Part shown: positions 6,104 through 14,714 of the stretch, one piece after another
Layout: every line of letters starts with the position of its first letter
Numbering within the stretch: the stretch's first letter is position 1
Source: Thiothrix sp.
GTDB taxonomy: Bacteria > Pseudomonadota > Gammaproteobacteria > Thiotrichales > Thiotrichaceae
Assembly: GCA_011375245.1 (NCBI GenBank)
Contig: DRMA01000167.1
Coordinates: forward strand, 1-15,419
DNA length: 15,419 bases
Direction: 5' to 3'
The notes under the pieces: model-generated
Told to the model about the DNA's origin: nothing
Seen by the model: only the letters and a program-made list of their open reading frames with translations
Databases searched by the model: none
Translations under genes and position numbers: made by a program

Positions 6104-7786
6104 ATGCCCCAAACCACTGCTCAAAATCCTAAATCTAATGTTAGTACTCGTTTAGGGAGTGCTGATGTTCCTCTTGTTGAATTGAAGTATCTTGCTACTG
6201 AGGAAAAGGACACCAACACGACGGATAATACTGATGTGTTTGACATGAAGGATGTTCCAGCCATTATTTTTCCTTGGCAAGCACAAGTAGGATTTGTTGT
6301 GCTTTTTTTGCTATTTATCATGATTGGAACCTTTGATTTTTGGATTATTAACTCGCATATTCAAGAAGGCTGGTTACCTTTTACAATGAGTATTCTTTGG
6401 GGGGTGGCAGGTATTGGTTTATTGGTATTGCTTTGGTGGATATGGGATGAATTTACCCAGTTTGGTAATGATCTTTCGCAATGGGCAGAGTCATTACGTT
6501 TAGGTGAGCTATCTGAACGCATGTCAATTCCGCATGAGTTTTCACCGTCATACCGTATTCGTCGGCGGTTGAATAGAATTTCTTGTGATTACCAAAAGCT
6601 CTCCGAAAAAATAGAACAGCGTCATTTTCGCCAAGAACGTCATATCGAACAAAAAAAACATTATTTGACCGTACTTTATGATGTTGCAGCTTGTATTAAT
6701 GGTTCCAATGATCTTGAAGATTTACTCAATCAGTTTTTGATGACATTGAAAGAGGTGGTAAAAGCAGAAGCGGCTACCGTTAGATTGCTGGATGATGATG
6801 GTCAAATGCGTTTGGTTGCAAGTATTGGTTTGACAGATGATATTATTAAAAAGGAAGAAATTATGCCTGCGCCACATTGTTTATGTGGTAAAGCTGCAGT
6901 ATCAGGGGAAATAAAAATACGTCAAGATTTAGACAAATGCAACCTTAGAGTGGGGAGTCATTTTTTTAAAGATGAAAATGTTGAGCTAATTGCGGTACCT
7001 TTACAGTATAGAAGTCAAACTTTAGGGGTTTATAATCTTTTTATTAATAAAAAGCATCACGCATTAATTGAAGATGAGTCTGAACTGCTGATTAGTATTG
7101 GACGGCATCTAGGGATGGCTATTGAAAAAGCAAGTCTTGATGAAGAGGCAAAATTGTTGTCGATTATGGAAGAGCGTACACGCATGGCACATGAGTTACA
7201 TGACTCTTTAGCTCAAACCTTAGCCAGCTTGCGTTATAAAGCGCGTTTACTTGATGATTCACTGCACACGGATCGCGATGAACTAATTTGGTCAGGATTA
7301 GAAGACCTTGAAGCGAGTATTGATATTGCTAATATTGAGCTACGCAGCTTAATGACTGACTTCCGTGCTCCTATTGATGAACGGGGTATCGTGTGTGCTA
7401 TTGAGCGTTTATCAAAACGTTTTGAACGAGAGACAGGCTTAGAGGTTTTTTTCTATCAGAATTGGCATTTAGAAAGATTACCACGAAAATTAGAAGTGGA
7501 AGTGGTGCGTATTGTACAAGAAGCCTTGGTGAATATTAGAAAACATAGTCAAGCAAAAACTATTCGCATTCTCATTTATAGTTCAGCACAAGGTGAGTGT
7601 CGAATATTGGTAGAAGATGATGGCATTGGTATGCAGAAGTCATCGATTAATAAAACCAATGATGCAGGTGAACATATTGGTTTAACAGTAATGCGTGAGC
7701 GTGCAGCAAGAATAAATGGCGAAATTCAATTTGACAGCGAGGAGGGAGAGGGTACACTGATTCAACTTAATTTTACTGTCTCTTAG
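6104..7786 (+). CDS. NarX-family membrane histidine kinase with GAF domain
   Basis: 560 residues. A cytoplasmic N-terminal tail (1-55) is followed by two transmembrane helices (about 58-82 and 92-114) with only about ten residues between them, a linker, and a GAF domain (about 185-345). Next come a HisKA_3 phosphotransfer region, RMAHELHDSLAQT, with H366 as the likely phospho-acceptor, and an HATPase domain: N box QEALVNIRKHS (N477), G1 DDGIGM (505-510) and G2 EHIGLTVMRERA (523-534). The kinase passes phosphate to the NarL-type regulator encoded 20 bp downstream. Because almost no periplasmic loop exists, it cannot sense nitrate as NarX does. Input is more likely cytoplasmic, through the GAF domain, which carries HCLCG (258-262) and DKCN (277-280), a three-cysteine cluster. 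The gene starts 3 bp after dsrR, suggesting a link to sulfur or redox state. The signal is unknown. Confidence 0.88.
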   Translation: MPQTTAQNPKSNVSTRLGSADVPLVELKYLATEEKDTNTTDNTDVFDMKDVPAIIFPWQAQVGFVVLFLLFIMIGTFDFWIINSHIQEGWLPFTMSILWGVAGIGLLVLLWWIWDEFTQFGNDLSQWAESLRLGELSERMSIPHEFSPSYRIRRRLNRISCDYQKLSEKIEQRHFRQERHIEQKKHYLTVLYDVAACINGSNDLEDLLNQFLMTLKEVVKAEAATVRLLDDDGQMRLVASIGLTDDIIKKEEIMPAPHCLCGKAAVSGEIKIRQDLDKCNLRVGSHFFKDENVELIAVPLQYRSQTLGVYNLFINKKHHALIEDESELLISIGRHLGMAIEKASLDEEAKLLSIMEERTRMAHELHDSLAQTLASLRYKARLLDDSLHTDRDELIWSGLEDLEASIDIANIELRSLMTDFRAPIDERGIVCAIERLSKRFERETGLEVFFYQNWHLERLPRKLEVEVVRIVQEALVNIRKHSQAKTIRILIYSSAQGECRILVEDDGIGMQKSSINKTNDAGEHIGLTVMRERAARINGEIQFDSEEGEGTLIQLNFTVS

Positions 7787-7806
7787 ACCAAATATCATTA
7801 CTATTT

Positions 7807-8487
7807 ATGGCTGAATCTTTAGCATTAACAAACGCAACGATACTTCTTATTGATGACCATGCTCTCTTTCGAGTAGGGTTGCAAGACTTGTTGAAACGCC
7901 GTGGCATTAATGTAGTAGCTGCCGTAGCCAATGGTAAGGAAGGGATGGCTCTTGTTAAACAACATCACCCTGATATTGTTTTGCTTGATATGCGAATGCC
8001 AGAAATGGATGGGCGTTCTGTTTTAATTCAGATTAAGAAACTCTTTCCTAAGCAACGTGTGGCAATGCTAACCACCAGTGCTGATGAAACGGATCTTATT
8101 GATTCGTTACGCAAAGGTGTACAAGGTTATTTACTCAAGGATATGGAGCCTGATGATCTTGTTGTGGCATTAAAGGATATTCTTGCTGGGAAAACAGTCG
8201 TTGCTCCCCAACTTTCTCATGTACTAGCACGTGTTGTTCAGGGGAATGGGTTAGATGATGAGCCAGAAGATAATCCTTTTGCTGAGTTAACGCCACGTGA
8301 GTTTGAAATATTGGGTTTGTTAGCAGAAGGACAAAGTAATAAAGTGATTGCACGTAATTTAGGCATTGCAGATGGCACGGTAAAATTACATGTAAAAGCT
8401 ATTTTGCGAAAGTTACAAGTAAGTTCACGTATTATGGCTGCGGTAATGGCCGTTGAACATGGACTTAAAGCCTCTTCAAAAAGATAA
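7807..8487 (+). CDS. NarL/FixJ-type response regulator
   Basis: 226 residues. The receiver domain has acidic pocket D16/D17, phospho-acceptor D61 in LLDMRMPEMDG, switch residue T89/T90 and K111 in YLLKDMEPDD. A linker (140-160) joins it to a LuxR-type helix-turn-helix: LTPREFEILGLLAEGQSNKV (161-180) and the recognition region GTVKLHVKAILRKL (190-203). It is a DNA-binding transcription factor activated by phosphorylation, most probably by the kinase encoded just upstream. The ATG lies 20 bp after the kinase stop without a clear Shine-Dalgarno sequence. Targets cannot be read from the window; dsr, nitrogen-oxide or envelope genes are candidates by context only. The receiver and output motifs are complete, so it should be functional. 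Confidence 0.93.
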   Translation: MAESLALTNATILLIDDHALFRVGLQDLLKRRGINVVAAVANGKEGMALVKQHHPDIVLLDMRMPEMDGRSVLIQIKKLFPKQRVAMLTTSADETDLIDSLRKGVQGYLLKDMEPDDLVVALKDILAGKTVVAPQLSHVLARVVQGNGLDDEPEDNPFAELTPREFEILGLLAEGQSNKVIARNLGIADGTVKLHVKAILRKLQVSSRIMAAVMAVEHGLKASSKR

Positions 8488-8520
8488 TAAAAAATATAAA
8501 TAAAAAAGGAATTTTTACTC

Positions 8521-8988
8521 ATGGCGAAAACCTATAAAAATCTAGTTTCAGATGTCCTTCCAAACATTCGCGAAGTCTTTCCGTGGGATTTAGAGGAAAT
8601 GCTAGAGGCGAATCCCAATATTATGTTGGTTGATATTCGTGAGGCTGTTGAGTTTGATACGGTACGACTGAAAAATTCTATTCATGCCCCTAGAGGAACG
8701 CTAGAGTCCTGTTGTGATTGGGACTATGTAGAGACGATTCCTGAGCTTGTGCAAGCTCGGCAAAAAACGGTAGTGGTTGTTTGTCGTTCTGGAAATCGTA
8801 GTGCATTGGCAACAATGACTATGCAAATGATGGGGTATGAAGATATTTATTCATTAAAAACAGGTCTTAAAGGTTGGAATGACTCTGATCTTGAACTTGT
8901 TGATGGTAAAGATAATATTATTGATCCTGATGAGGCAGAGGCTTTTTTGTTTCCCGTGGTTGCAGCAAACCAATTGTCACCTAAGTAG
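8521..8988 (+). CDS. Rhodanese-domain sulfurtransferase
   Basis: 155 residues forming one rhodanese domain, without signal peptide, so cytoplasmic. Key parts are IMLVDIREAVEFDTVRLKNS (34-53) and the active loop CRSGNRS (88-94) with persulfide-forming C88, followed by GYEDIYSLKTGLKGW (105-119). Two further adjacent cysteines sit at 64-65. The seven-residue active loop starting with Cys fits sulfur transfer rather than phosphatase activity. A good Shine-Dalgarno sequence (AAAAAAGGA) precedes the ATG, 33 bp after the regulator stop, so the gene probably ends the dsrR-kinase-regulator operon. In a sulfur oxidizer such proteins can relay persulfide sulfur to TusA/DsrE-type carriers or to sensors; here the partner is unknown. 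A C-terminal tail of about 35 residues is acidic. Confidence 0.9.
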   Translation: MAKTYKNLVSDVLPNIREVFPWDLEEMLEANPNIMLVDIREAVEFDTVRLKNSIHAPRGTLESCCDWDYVETIPELVQARQKTVVVVCRSGNRSALATMTMQMMGYEDIYSLKTGLKGWNDSDLELVDGKDNIIDPDEAEAFLFPVVAANQLSPK

Positions 8989-9170
8989 TATGGTATAACA
9001 TTTAGTCTGAATTTATTCTGGGGGAAGATGATTTAATTGAGTAATAAATTTTGGTTATAAATTAACCTATTAGGTGGCATTATGCGTTAAAGAAAGATGA
9101 GAATTTTTTATCATTTTCCTCTATCATCTACAGGCTGAATCATCGAATATGAATATTTGGAATTAAGTCT

Positions 9171-10340
9171 ATGAAAAAAATTCTCATTTTGTTGTTAGCG
9201 ATACTTGCTATTGCTGCGGTTGCTTATTTTTGTATATACGAAAATCGTATTCCTTCTATTGAAAAAGACTTGTCGTTTCGTTCCCAAAATAAGCTAAATA
9301 ACCAAGAGATGAGTTGGGCACGAGTCAAAGTTGACGGAAGAAATCTCACCTTAACAGGTGTTGCACCGTCAGAAAAATTACGTGATGATGCAATGCATGT
9401 TGCAAATGTTAATGGCGTTAATTTTATTGATAATCAACTTACTGTTGTAGATGATGCCAATAATATAAGTAGGAGTATGCCTCATGCTAATGAGTTGGAT
9501 GATTCCGCTGGCGGTAACTATTCCTTAAATATTTCAAATATTTCAAAAAATGATGCAGGAAAATTACTTGTTGAAGGCGTAATGAGTGCTGCAATGCACC
9601 AAAAAGTTGTTGAGGCAGTAACAGCAAAAATAGGTGTTGATCAATTGGTTGATCATATTGTAGATAAAGAAGTAGAAACCCCAAAGGAGTTGCCAGCAAT
9701 AGCAACAACGATGTTAGCACGTGTTGTTGCATTGGAAGATGGTCAGGCGCGTTTAGCAGGGAAACAACTCGTTGTATCAGGCTCTACCCCAACGGAAGAA
9801 GCTGTTGAACAAATAAAACAACAAACAGCAAAAGGCTTACCAAAAGGTTTTACATCAAGTTTTAATCTTACGCCCCCAAAAGCAGTTGCTGATTCAGCGT
9901 TAGCAAGTCCAAGTCAAGAAAGAAAAATAGCAGTAGCTTCTACTCCTCGAAGGAAAAAAATAAAACAATTTAGCTCAAAAAAATGTCAGCAAAAACTCAA
10001 CAAGGTTTTAGCTGAGAGCAAAATATACTTTACGTCATCAAGTGCGGTAATAAAAAAATCAAGTTATAAAGTACTCAATAAATTAGCGAGTGTTGCTAGT
10101 CGATGCACTTCACATAAAATTAATGTGCATGGACATACTGATATAACAGGACGAAATAAACTAAATCAACGCTTAAGTAAAAAACGTGCACAAGCTGTGG
10201 CAGACTATCTTGCCAAAAAAGGAGTCAACCCGAAGTATATTCATGCGGTTGGACATGGTTCTAAGAAACCAATTGCTAGTAATAACACATCAGCTGGGCG
10301 CGCACGTAATCGTCGAATTGAGTTAACTGTAGAGGATTAA
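9171..10340 (+). CDS. Membrane-anchored BON-like/OmpA peptidoglycan-binding protein
   Basis: 389 residues. An N-terminal hydrophobic helix (3-22) anchors or exports the protein. Residues about 48-95 (RVKVDGRNLTLTGVAPSEKL onward) and again about 185-235 have the pattern of BON-like repeats, which occur in envelope proteins. A basic linker (250-270) leads to a C-terminal OmpA/MotB-type domain (about 284-389). This has GHTDITGRNKLNQRLSKKRA (321-340), with D324 and R339 in the positions that hold diaminopimelate of peptidoglycan, and RARNRRIELT near the end. Two cysteines (C272, C312) bracket the start of the domain and could form a disulfide. The layout resembles BON-OmpA proteins such as mycobacterial ArfA. 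It is followed 3 bp later by a coiled-coil membrane protein and probably works with it in the cell envelope. Confidence 0.85.
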   Translation: MKKILILLLAILAIAAVAYFCIYENRIPSIEKDLSFRSQNKLNNQEMSWARVKVDGRNLTLTGVAPSEKLRDDAMHVANVNGVNFIDNQLTVVDDANNISRSMPHANELDDSAGGNYSLNISNISKNDAGKLLVEGVMSAAMHQKVVEAVTAKIGVDQLVDHIVDKEVETPKELPAIATTMLARVVALEDGQARLAGKQLVVSGSTPTEEAVEQIKQQTAKGLPKGFTSSFNLTPPKAVADSALASPSQERKIAVASTPRRKKIKQFSSKKCQQKLNKVLAESKIYFTSSSAVIKKSSYKVLNKLASVASRCTSHKINVHGHTDITGRNKLNQRLSKKRAQAVADYLAKKGVNPKYIHAVGHGSKKPIASNNTSAGRARNRRIELTVED

Positions 10341-10343
10341 AGG

Positions 10344-11777
10344 ATGGATTATTTATTATCACAAATATGGATGTGTTTAGGTTTAATTGCACTTATTGCG
10401 GGTCTTGCTGGGTGGTTTTTAAGAGGTGGTAGTAAAAACAAAATTAAAGCTATAGAAGAAGAGTGGAAGGTTAAATTAGCAAGAGCACAGAATGAGCGTG
10501 ACTATTATGCGGGTGAAGTCAAAAATCTGAACGCGATGGCAGAGAATAGGGAAAGCGTTGAGAAAAACTACCAAAATGAAAAACAAGCATTGGCGATACG
10601 TTTAGAAGATATGCAAATGGATGCCAAGATGACTTCTGAAGCATTTAACGATCAAGAACGCTTATTAAAGCAGCAGGCGCTAGAGTTAGAAGAAAGTCGG
10701 CGTGCATTATCAGCCAAACATGATATAGAACATCGGTTTGAGCAAAAACTGATTGATTATGCAGAAGATCTTGAAAAGTCAGCTTTAGCATTACGTACTG
10801 CAGAAGAAAAAATAAGTGATTTACAAACAGAATTGGATAGTACAAAAATCCAATTATTAGATACAACGGATAAACTCGCTATTACTGAGGGTTTATTAGT
10901 TGATGGTCAAAATGTTGTTGCAAAAGAGAGGCAAACGATTCTTCCTATGGAGGATAAAGAAAATAGCCAAAGACCAAGCCCGGCACCTATACAAAAGAAA
11001 GGAGAGGTTACACAGACGAAAGGTATTCTTGGTACAGGAAGTTTATTATCAATGCCAACTTCCTCAGTAGAAATTGTTGATGCACACGATGAAAGACCTG
11101 TCAAAACAACTGGGCAAGCGTTAGATGATGCTTTTTCTGAGATTGATATGGGCGTTCAGATAGCGAAAGAGAATGTATCTCAAAAGAGTGATGTTAATAA
11201 GAGCAATATTGATAAGAATACTGATGATAGTATTGATTACAAAAGTGCAACATTAGCAGGTGCTGGTGCTGCCGCACTGGGTATGGCTGGTAAGATGAAA
11301 GATAAACTGACTCAAGTAAAGGATGACTTACTTGATAAAGTGGATCTTTCTGGTGATGTTTATACCATACAAGATATTCATATTATTAATAGTGAGGAAG
11401 GTAAACACTTAAGTCAGATGAATATTATCTCTACGGAGGATATGATTGATAAATGTTCTTCTCAAGAAGGTGTAGAACGCATTGCAAAGAGCATGGGTAA
11501 AGAAAATTGGGTTGTGCGTTCTTGGGTCAGTATGGCTGATCTTATGCGCGTACAAGGTGTTGATACGGTTAATGCAGAGCTACTTGAGCTATCAGGTATT
11601 TCGTCAGTACAAGCACTTGCATCCGCAAAACTTTCTAAACTGACTGAGAGCATTAAGATTATTCACAAACATGTTGGTAAAACTAATCATGTGCCTGATA
11701 GTGAAGAGATAGAAGGGTGGATTAAGAGTGCTGCGAATTTGCCAAAGCGTTTAGATGATAACTTAGATAAACTTTAG
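10344..11777 (+). CDS. Membrane-anchored coiled-coil protein with C-terminal helix-hairpin-helix region
   Basis: 477 residues. A single N-terminal transmembrane helix (7-26) is followed by a long charged coiled coil (about 32-185), a low-complexity linker (190-300), a short Gly/Ala-rich helix (302-316, AGAGAAALGMAG) and a C-terminal domain (about 342-477). The C-terminal part has two helix-hairpin-helix-like units, LSQMNIISTEDMIDKC (356-371) and MRVQGVDTVNAELLELSGIS (401-420), reminiscent of DUF4332. Such domains often bind nucleic acid, but binding is not shown here. The gene starts 3 bp after the OmpA-like gene with a GAGGA-containing Shine-Dalgarno region overlapping that gene's end, so the two are co-translated. 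With a cytoplasmic coiled coil and an envelope-binding partner it could tether something at the membrane; this is inference. Confidence 0.72.
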   Translation: MDYLLSQIWMCLGLIALIAGLAGWFLRGGSKNKIKAIEEEWKVKLARAQNERDYYAGEVKNLNAMAENRESVEKNYQNEKQALAIRLEDMQMDAKMTSEAFNDQERLLKQQALELEESRRALSAKHDIEHRFEQKLIDYAEDLEKSALALRTAEEKISDLQTELDSTKIQLLDTTDKLAITEGLLVDGQNVVAKERQTILPMEDKENSQRPSPAPIQKKGEVTQTKGILGTGSLLSMPTSSVEIVDAHDERPVKTTGQALDDAFSEIDMGVQIAKENVSQKSDVNKSNIDKNTDDSIDYKSATLAGAGAAALGMAGKMKDKLTQVKDDLLDKVDLSGDVYTIQDIHIINSEEGKHLSQMNIISTEDMIDKCSSQEGVERIAKSMGKENWVVRSWVSMADLMRVQGVDTVNAELLELSGISSVQALASAKLSKLTESIKIIHKHVGKTNHVPDSEEIEGWIKSAANLPKRLDDNLDKL

Positions 11778-11783
11778 TTGTGT

Positions 11784-11819
11784 GGCTGGGATTTCTTGGA
11801 TGTTAATGTTATCCCAGCC
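11784..11819 (+). terminator. Stem-loop ending the OmpA/coiled-coil operon
   Basis: A perfect 9-bp stem GGCTGGGAT (11784-11792) / ATCCCAGCC (11811-11819) with an 18-nt loop lies 7 bp after the stop. The following tract (ttgtatatt) is only moderately T-rich. It sits between convergent genes. A 9-bp direct repeat GTATATTAA follows at 11822-11830 and 11835-11843. Confidence 0.6.
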
Positions 11820-11860
11820 TTGTATATTAATTTCGTATATTAACTTCTACAGTTAGACCA

Positions 11861-13831
11861 TCAAAGCTTAGACAAGTTAAAACGTTTCGAGGCATAAGCA
11901 ATAAGAAGTAATACTGGAATTCCCATTATTGCAGTGATCAAAAAGAACGTCTGATAACCTAATGCATCTACCATCGTACCTGAATATCCGCCTAAAATTT
12001 TCGGTAACAAGGTCATTAATGAACTGAAAATTGCATACTGTACCGCAGTAAACTGAATATTCGTCAAACTAGAAAGAAAGGCAATAAAGGCAGCACTCGC
12101 AAGCCCTGCTGATAAGTTATCGGCTGAAATAACCACATAAAGCATTGGTAAGTCATGCCCCATTGTCGCTAGTAACATAAATAACAAATTAGTCAAGGCA
12201 GACAATAATGCACCAACAAATAAGATGCGAATGACTCCAAAGCGCATTGCTAATAAGCCGCCTAAGAATCCGCCTAGTATTGTCATAAATAAACCAAACG
12301 ATTTAACCACAGTGGCAATCTCTGGTTTGGTAAAACCCAGATCTTGGTAAAATACATTGGAAATAACACCGAGTACAATATCTGAAATACGATATAGTCC
12401 TACCAACAGTAATAATAGCAAAGCAAGGCTTGTGCCATAACGATTAAAGAAATCAGTCAATGGGGCAATATAGGTTTCTTGCACCATTTGCCGTTTGACA
12501 ATGCCTGCTTCTATGCTAACGCGGGCGATAAGGTAAGCACAGGCGACAGCAATGATGAGACGTATCAGCTCAATGAAGAAACTTGCAAGATGCTTATTGC
12601 CCACCACGTCCTTTAAGTGACTACTCAGTTCACTGGCAATTTCCTTGGTAAGGATGAAAATACCAATAAAACTTCCTACAGCAAGGGCAAAGAGTAATAA
12701 AAAGCGAGCATAATCGGTGGTTGAGTAGTGAGTGAGGGCAGTTTGTTGTTCGTCTATTTTTTCTTTTTCATCAATATTTTCTTCTTTCAATAGTTCTCTA
12801 ATATGAAAGCCAATGATTACTATTGCCAGTGCGATAATAACGTTCCAGATGATTGTAGTTGAAATAATATTAGCTAAATCAGCAAAAAATACGCCAATAA
12901 ACCAATAAATAATAGCGAAAAAAAGCAAAGTAAGACCAAGGTGGTCAACAATGCTGTGCTTGACTAATTGGGGGGGGGCAAGAGAGGGAGCATGTTTAAT
13001 CTTTCTGTTTAGTATTAACCAACTGACCAGCACAATAAATCCCAAACGCATGACTGACATATAGATAAGATAATAAGAATTCAATGAGTCTGACAAGACA
13101 AAAGCTAGTTCATTGGCAGCAAATAGTAAGACTAGTAATGCTGCTAGATAACCTGCTGGTAACATGTTACGCATATTTTTAAAGCGGTTTGGTTCTGGAA
13201 TGATTAGTGTGGTGATCACGCCTAACATCATTACTCCAGCCATGGCGATATAAGTATTTAGCCATGCTTGATAGTTATAAGCACCTTTATCAGATCCCCA
13301 ATAGCTTGCTAAAAACAAAGCGCCTGCACCTGCAGCTAACATGCCAATACGATAACCAGCAATATAGGTTGATGACATGACTGCTTGATTATCAGCATCT
13401 GCGGCTTCAATACGATACGCGTCAATAACAATATCTTGCGTGGCAGAAGAAAATCCGAGCAATACCGCAGCAAACCCCATGATGGTGAGTTGATGTTCAC
13501 CTAAGGCAGGATTGGTCATTGCCATCCATACAATCGCACCAATAATGGCAAGCTGTGCGACTAGCAACCATGCACGTCTGCGCCCCATAAGTGTGGTGAG
13601 GAGTGGTAAGGGGAGGCGGTCAATCAAGGGTGCCCAGACAAATTTAAAGGAATAACCTAAGGCTGCCCAACTAAAATAGGTTACTGCCGAACGTTCGACT
13701 CCAGCTTCACGCAACCATAAGGATAAAGAGGAAAAAATTAACAGAATTGGTATTCCTGCCGAAAAACCAAGAAATAACATGGTCATCACCCGAGGATGAA
13801 GAAAGTTTGCACTGGCTAGTTTCCAATTCAT
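11861..13831 (-). CDS. ampG: AmpG-family muropeptide permease, long form
   Basis: 656 residues of the major facilitator superfamily, inner membrane, with roughly 14 predicted helices. Family marks are LFLGFSAGIPILLIFSSLSL (19-38), the loop DRLPLPLLTTLMGRRRAW (71-88) with its basic GRRRAW, DIVIDAYRIE (133-142) and the closing PKILGGYSGTMVDALGYQTF (610-629). AmpG imports GlcNAc-anhydroMurNAc peptides for peptidoglycan recycling. The protein is longer than the E. coli form (about 490) because of additional helices around 220-345 and 375-440 and a charged cytosolic loop at 345-372. A run of nine C on the coding strand (12970-12978) encodes A285-P286-P287 in a loop. The ATG overlaps the xthA stop by one base (TAATG), so translation is coupled. 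Regulation of beta-lactamase by this permease cannot be judged here, as no ampC or ampR is in view. Confidence 0.9.
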   Translation of the reverse strand: MNWKLASANFLHPRVMTMLFLGFSAGIPILLIFSSLSLWLREAGVERSAVTYFSWAALGYSFKFVWAPLIDRLPLPLLTTLMGRRRAWLLVAQLAIIGAIVWMAMTNPALGEHQLTIMGFAAVLLGFSSATQDIVIDAYRIEAADADNQAVMSSTYIAGYRIGMLAAGAGALFLASYWGSDKGAYNYQAWLNTYIAMAGVMMLGVITTLIIPEPNRFKNMRNMLPAGYLAALLVLLFAANELAFVLSDSLNSYYLIYMSVMRLGFIVLVSWLILNRKIKHAPSLAPPQLVKHSIVDHLGLTLLFFAIIYWFIGVFFADLANIISTTIIWNVIIALAIVIIGFHIRELLKEENIDEKEKIDEQQTALTHYSTTDYARFLLLFALAVGSFIGIFILTKEIASELSSHLKDVVGNKHLASFFIELIRLIIAVACAYLIARVSIEAGIVKRQMVQETYIAPLTDFFNRYGTSLALLLLLLVGLYRISDIVLGVISNVFYQDLGFTKPEIATVVKSFGLFMTILGGFLGGLLAMRFGVIRILFVGALLSALTNLLFMLLATMGHDLPMLYVVISADNLSAGLASAAFIAFLSSLTNIQFTAVQYAIFSSLMTLLPKILGGYSGTMVDALGYQTFFLITAIMGIPVLLLIAYASKRFNLSKL

Positions 13832-14610
13832 TAGACATTTATCTCGTAGTTGTAATCAATGGTAAGAGGAGCGTGGTCTGAAAAACGTTCTGCTTTATAA
13901 ATAGCAGAAGCCTTGACAGTACCTTGCATTGATGGGCTTAATATTTGGTAATCAATGCGCCATCCTGTATTGTTTGCCCACGCTTGTCCACGGTTTGACC
14001 ACCATGTATATTGATGTTCTTCTTGCTCTAATTCACGAAAGGCATCAATAAAGCCAACGTCATTAAATAAGGTATCAAACCAAGCCCGTTCTTCAGGTAA
14101 AAAACCTGAATTTTTTTGATTGCCACGCCAGTTTTTAATATCCGCGTTGGTGTGGGCAATATTCCAATCACCTGAAAGCACATAATCCCGTTCTGAGGCT
14201 TTCATGCTAAGCATTTTATCCATAAAGAAATCCATGCATTGGTATTTAAACTGTTGGCGTTCTTCTTTCGCTGATCCAGAGGGCATATAAAGTGAGCTGA
14301 CACTTAAGTTGCCAAATTGTGCTTCGATATAGCGTCCTTCGTTATCAGCATCTTTGTACCCCATGCCAATAACAACATCATCGGGTTTATAGCGACAAAA
14401 AAGAGCAACGCCGCTATAGCCTTTTTTTTCTGCATCATGGTAATAACAGTGATAGCCAGTGGGTTTAAAAACAGGATCAGTAAGCTGCCATTCTTGTGCT
14501 TTGGTTTCTTGAATACAAACCACATCGGCGTGTTGTTGCTCAAGCCAGTTAAAAAAACCTTTACGAGCAGCCGCTCGAATACCATTCGTGTTTGCTGAAA
14601 TAATGCGCAT
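13831..14610 (-). CDS. xthA: Exodeoxyribonuclease III
   Basis: 259 residues covering the whole ExoIII/AP-endonuclease fold of the EEP superfamily. Catalytic and metal-binding motifs are complete: SANTNGIR (5-12, N7), QETKAQ (34-39, metal ligand E35), YMPSGS (108-113, Y108), SGDWNIAHTNADIKN (146-160, D148/N150), WRIDYQ (217-222, D220) and SDHAPL (244-249, D245/H246). The enzyme cuts at abasic sites and degrades double-stranded DNA 3' to 5' in base-excision repair, in the cytoplasm. Length agrees with E. coli Xth (268). ampG follows with a one-base stop/start overlap, giving an xthA-ampG unit. No clear Shine-Dalgarno sequence precedes the ATG on the minus strand. The gene is divergent from a small receiver-like gene 104 bp away. 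Confidence 0.96.
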   Translation of the reverse strand: MRIISANTNGIRAAARKGFFNWLEQQHADVVCIQETKAQEWQLTDPVFKPTGYHCYYHDAEKKGYSGVALFCRYKPDDVVIGMGYKDADNEGRYIEAQFGNLSVSSLYMPSGSAKEERQQFKYQCMDFFMDKMLSMKASERDYVLSGDWNIAHTNADIKNWRGNQKNSGFLPEERAWFDTLFNDVGFIDAFRELEQEEHQYTWWSNRGQAWANNTGWRIDYQILSPSMQGTVKASAIYKAERFSDHAPLTIDYNYEINV

Positions 14611-14714
14611 AGAGGAGGGAATCCGTAATGATAGGGATTAATGGGAAGGCTATTCGGTATTGTAATCTGTCCATGATAGACTGCCCCGTATTGTCCGTAT
14701 TATAGCGCTTAACT

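Noticed and set aside
6104..8487. Calling the two-component pair NarX-NarL nitrate sensors
   Set aside because: The kinase lacks the periplasmic domain that binds nitrate, so only family-level names are justified.
9095..9140. Weak stem agatga/tcatct as a terminator after the rhodanese gene
   Set aside because: Only 5-6 bp with a large loop and no proper T tract; not convincing.
14304..14598. Long open frames on both strands over xthA
   Set aside because: They overlap a complete ExoIII with all catalytic motifs and have no recognisable protein features; they are frame shadows.
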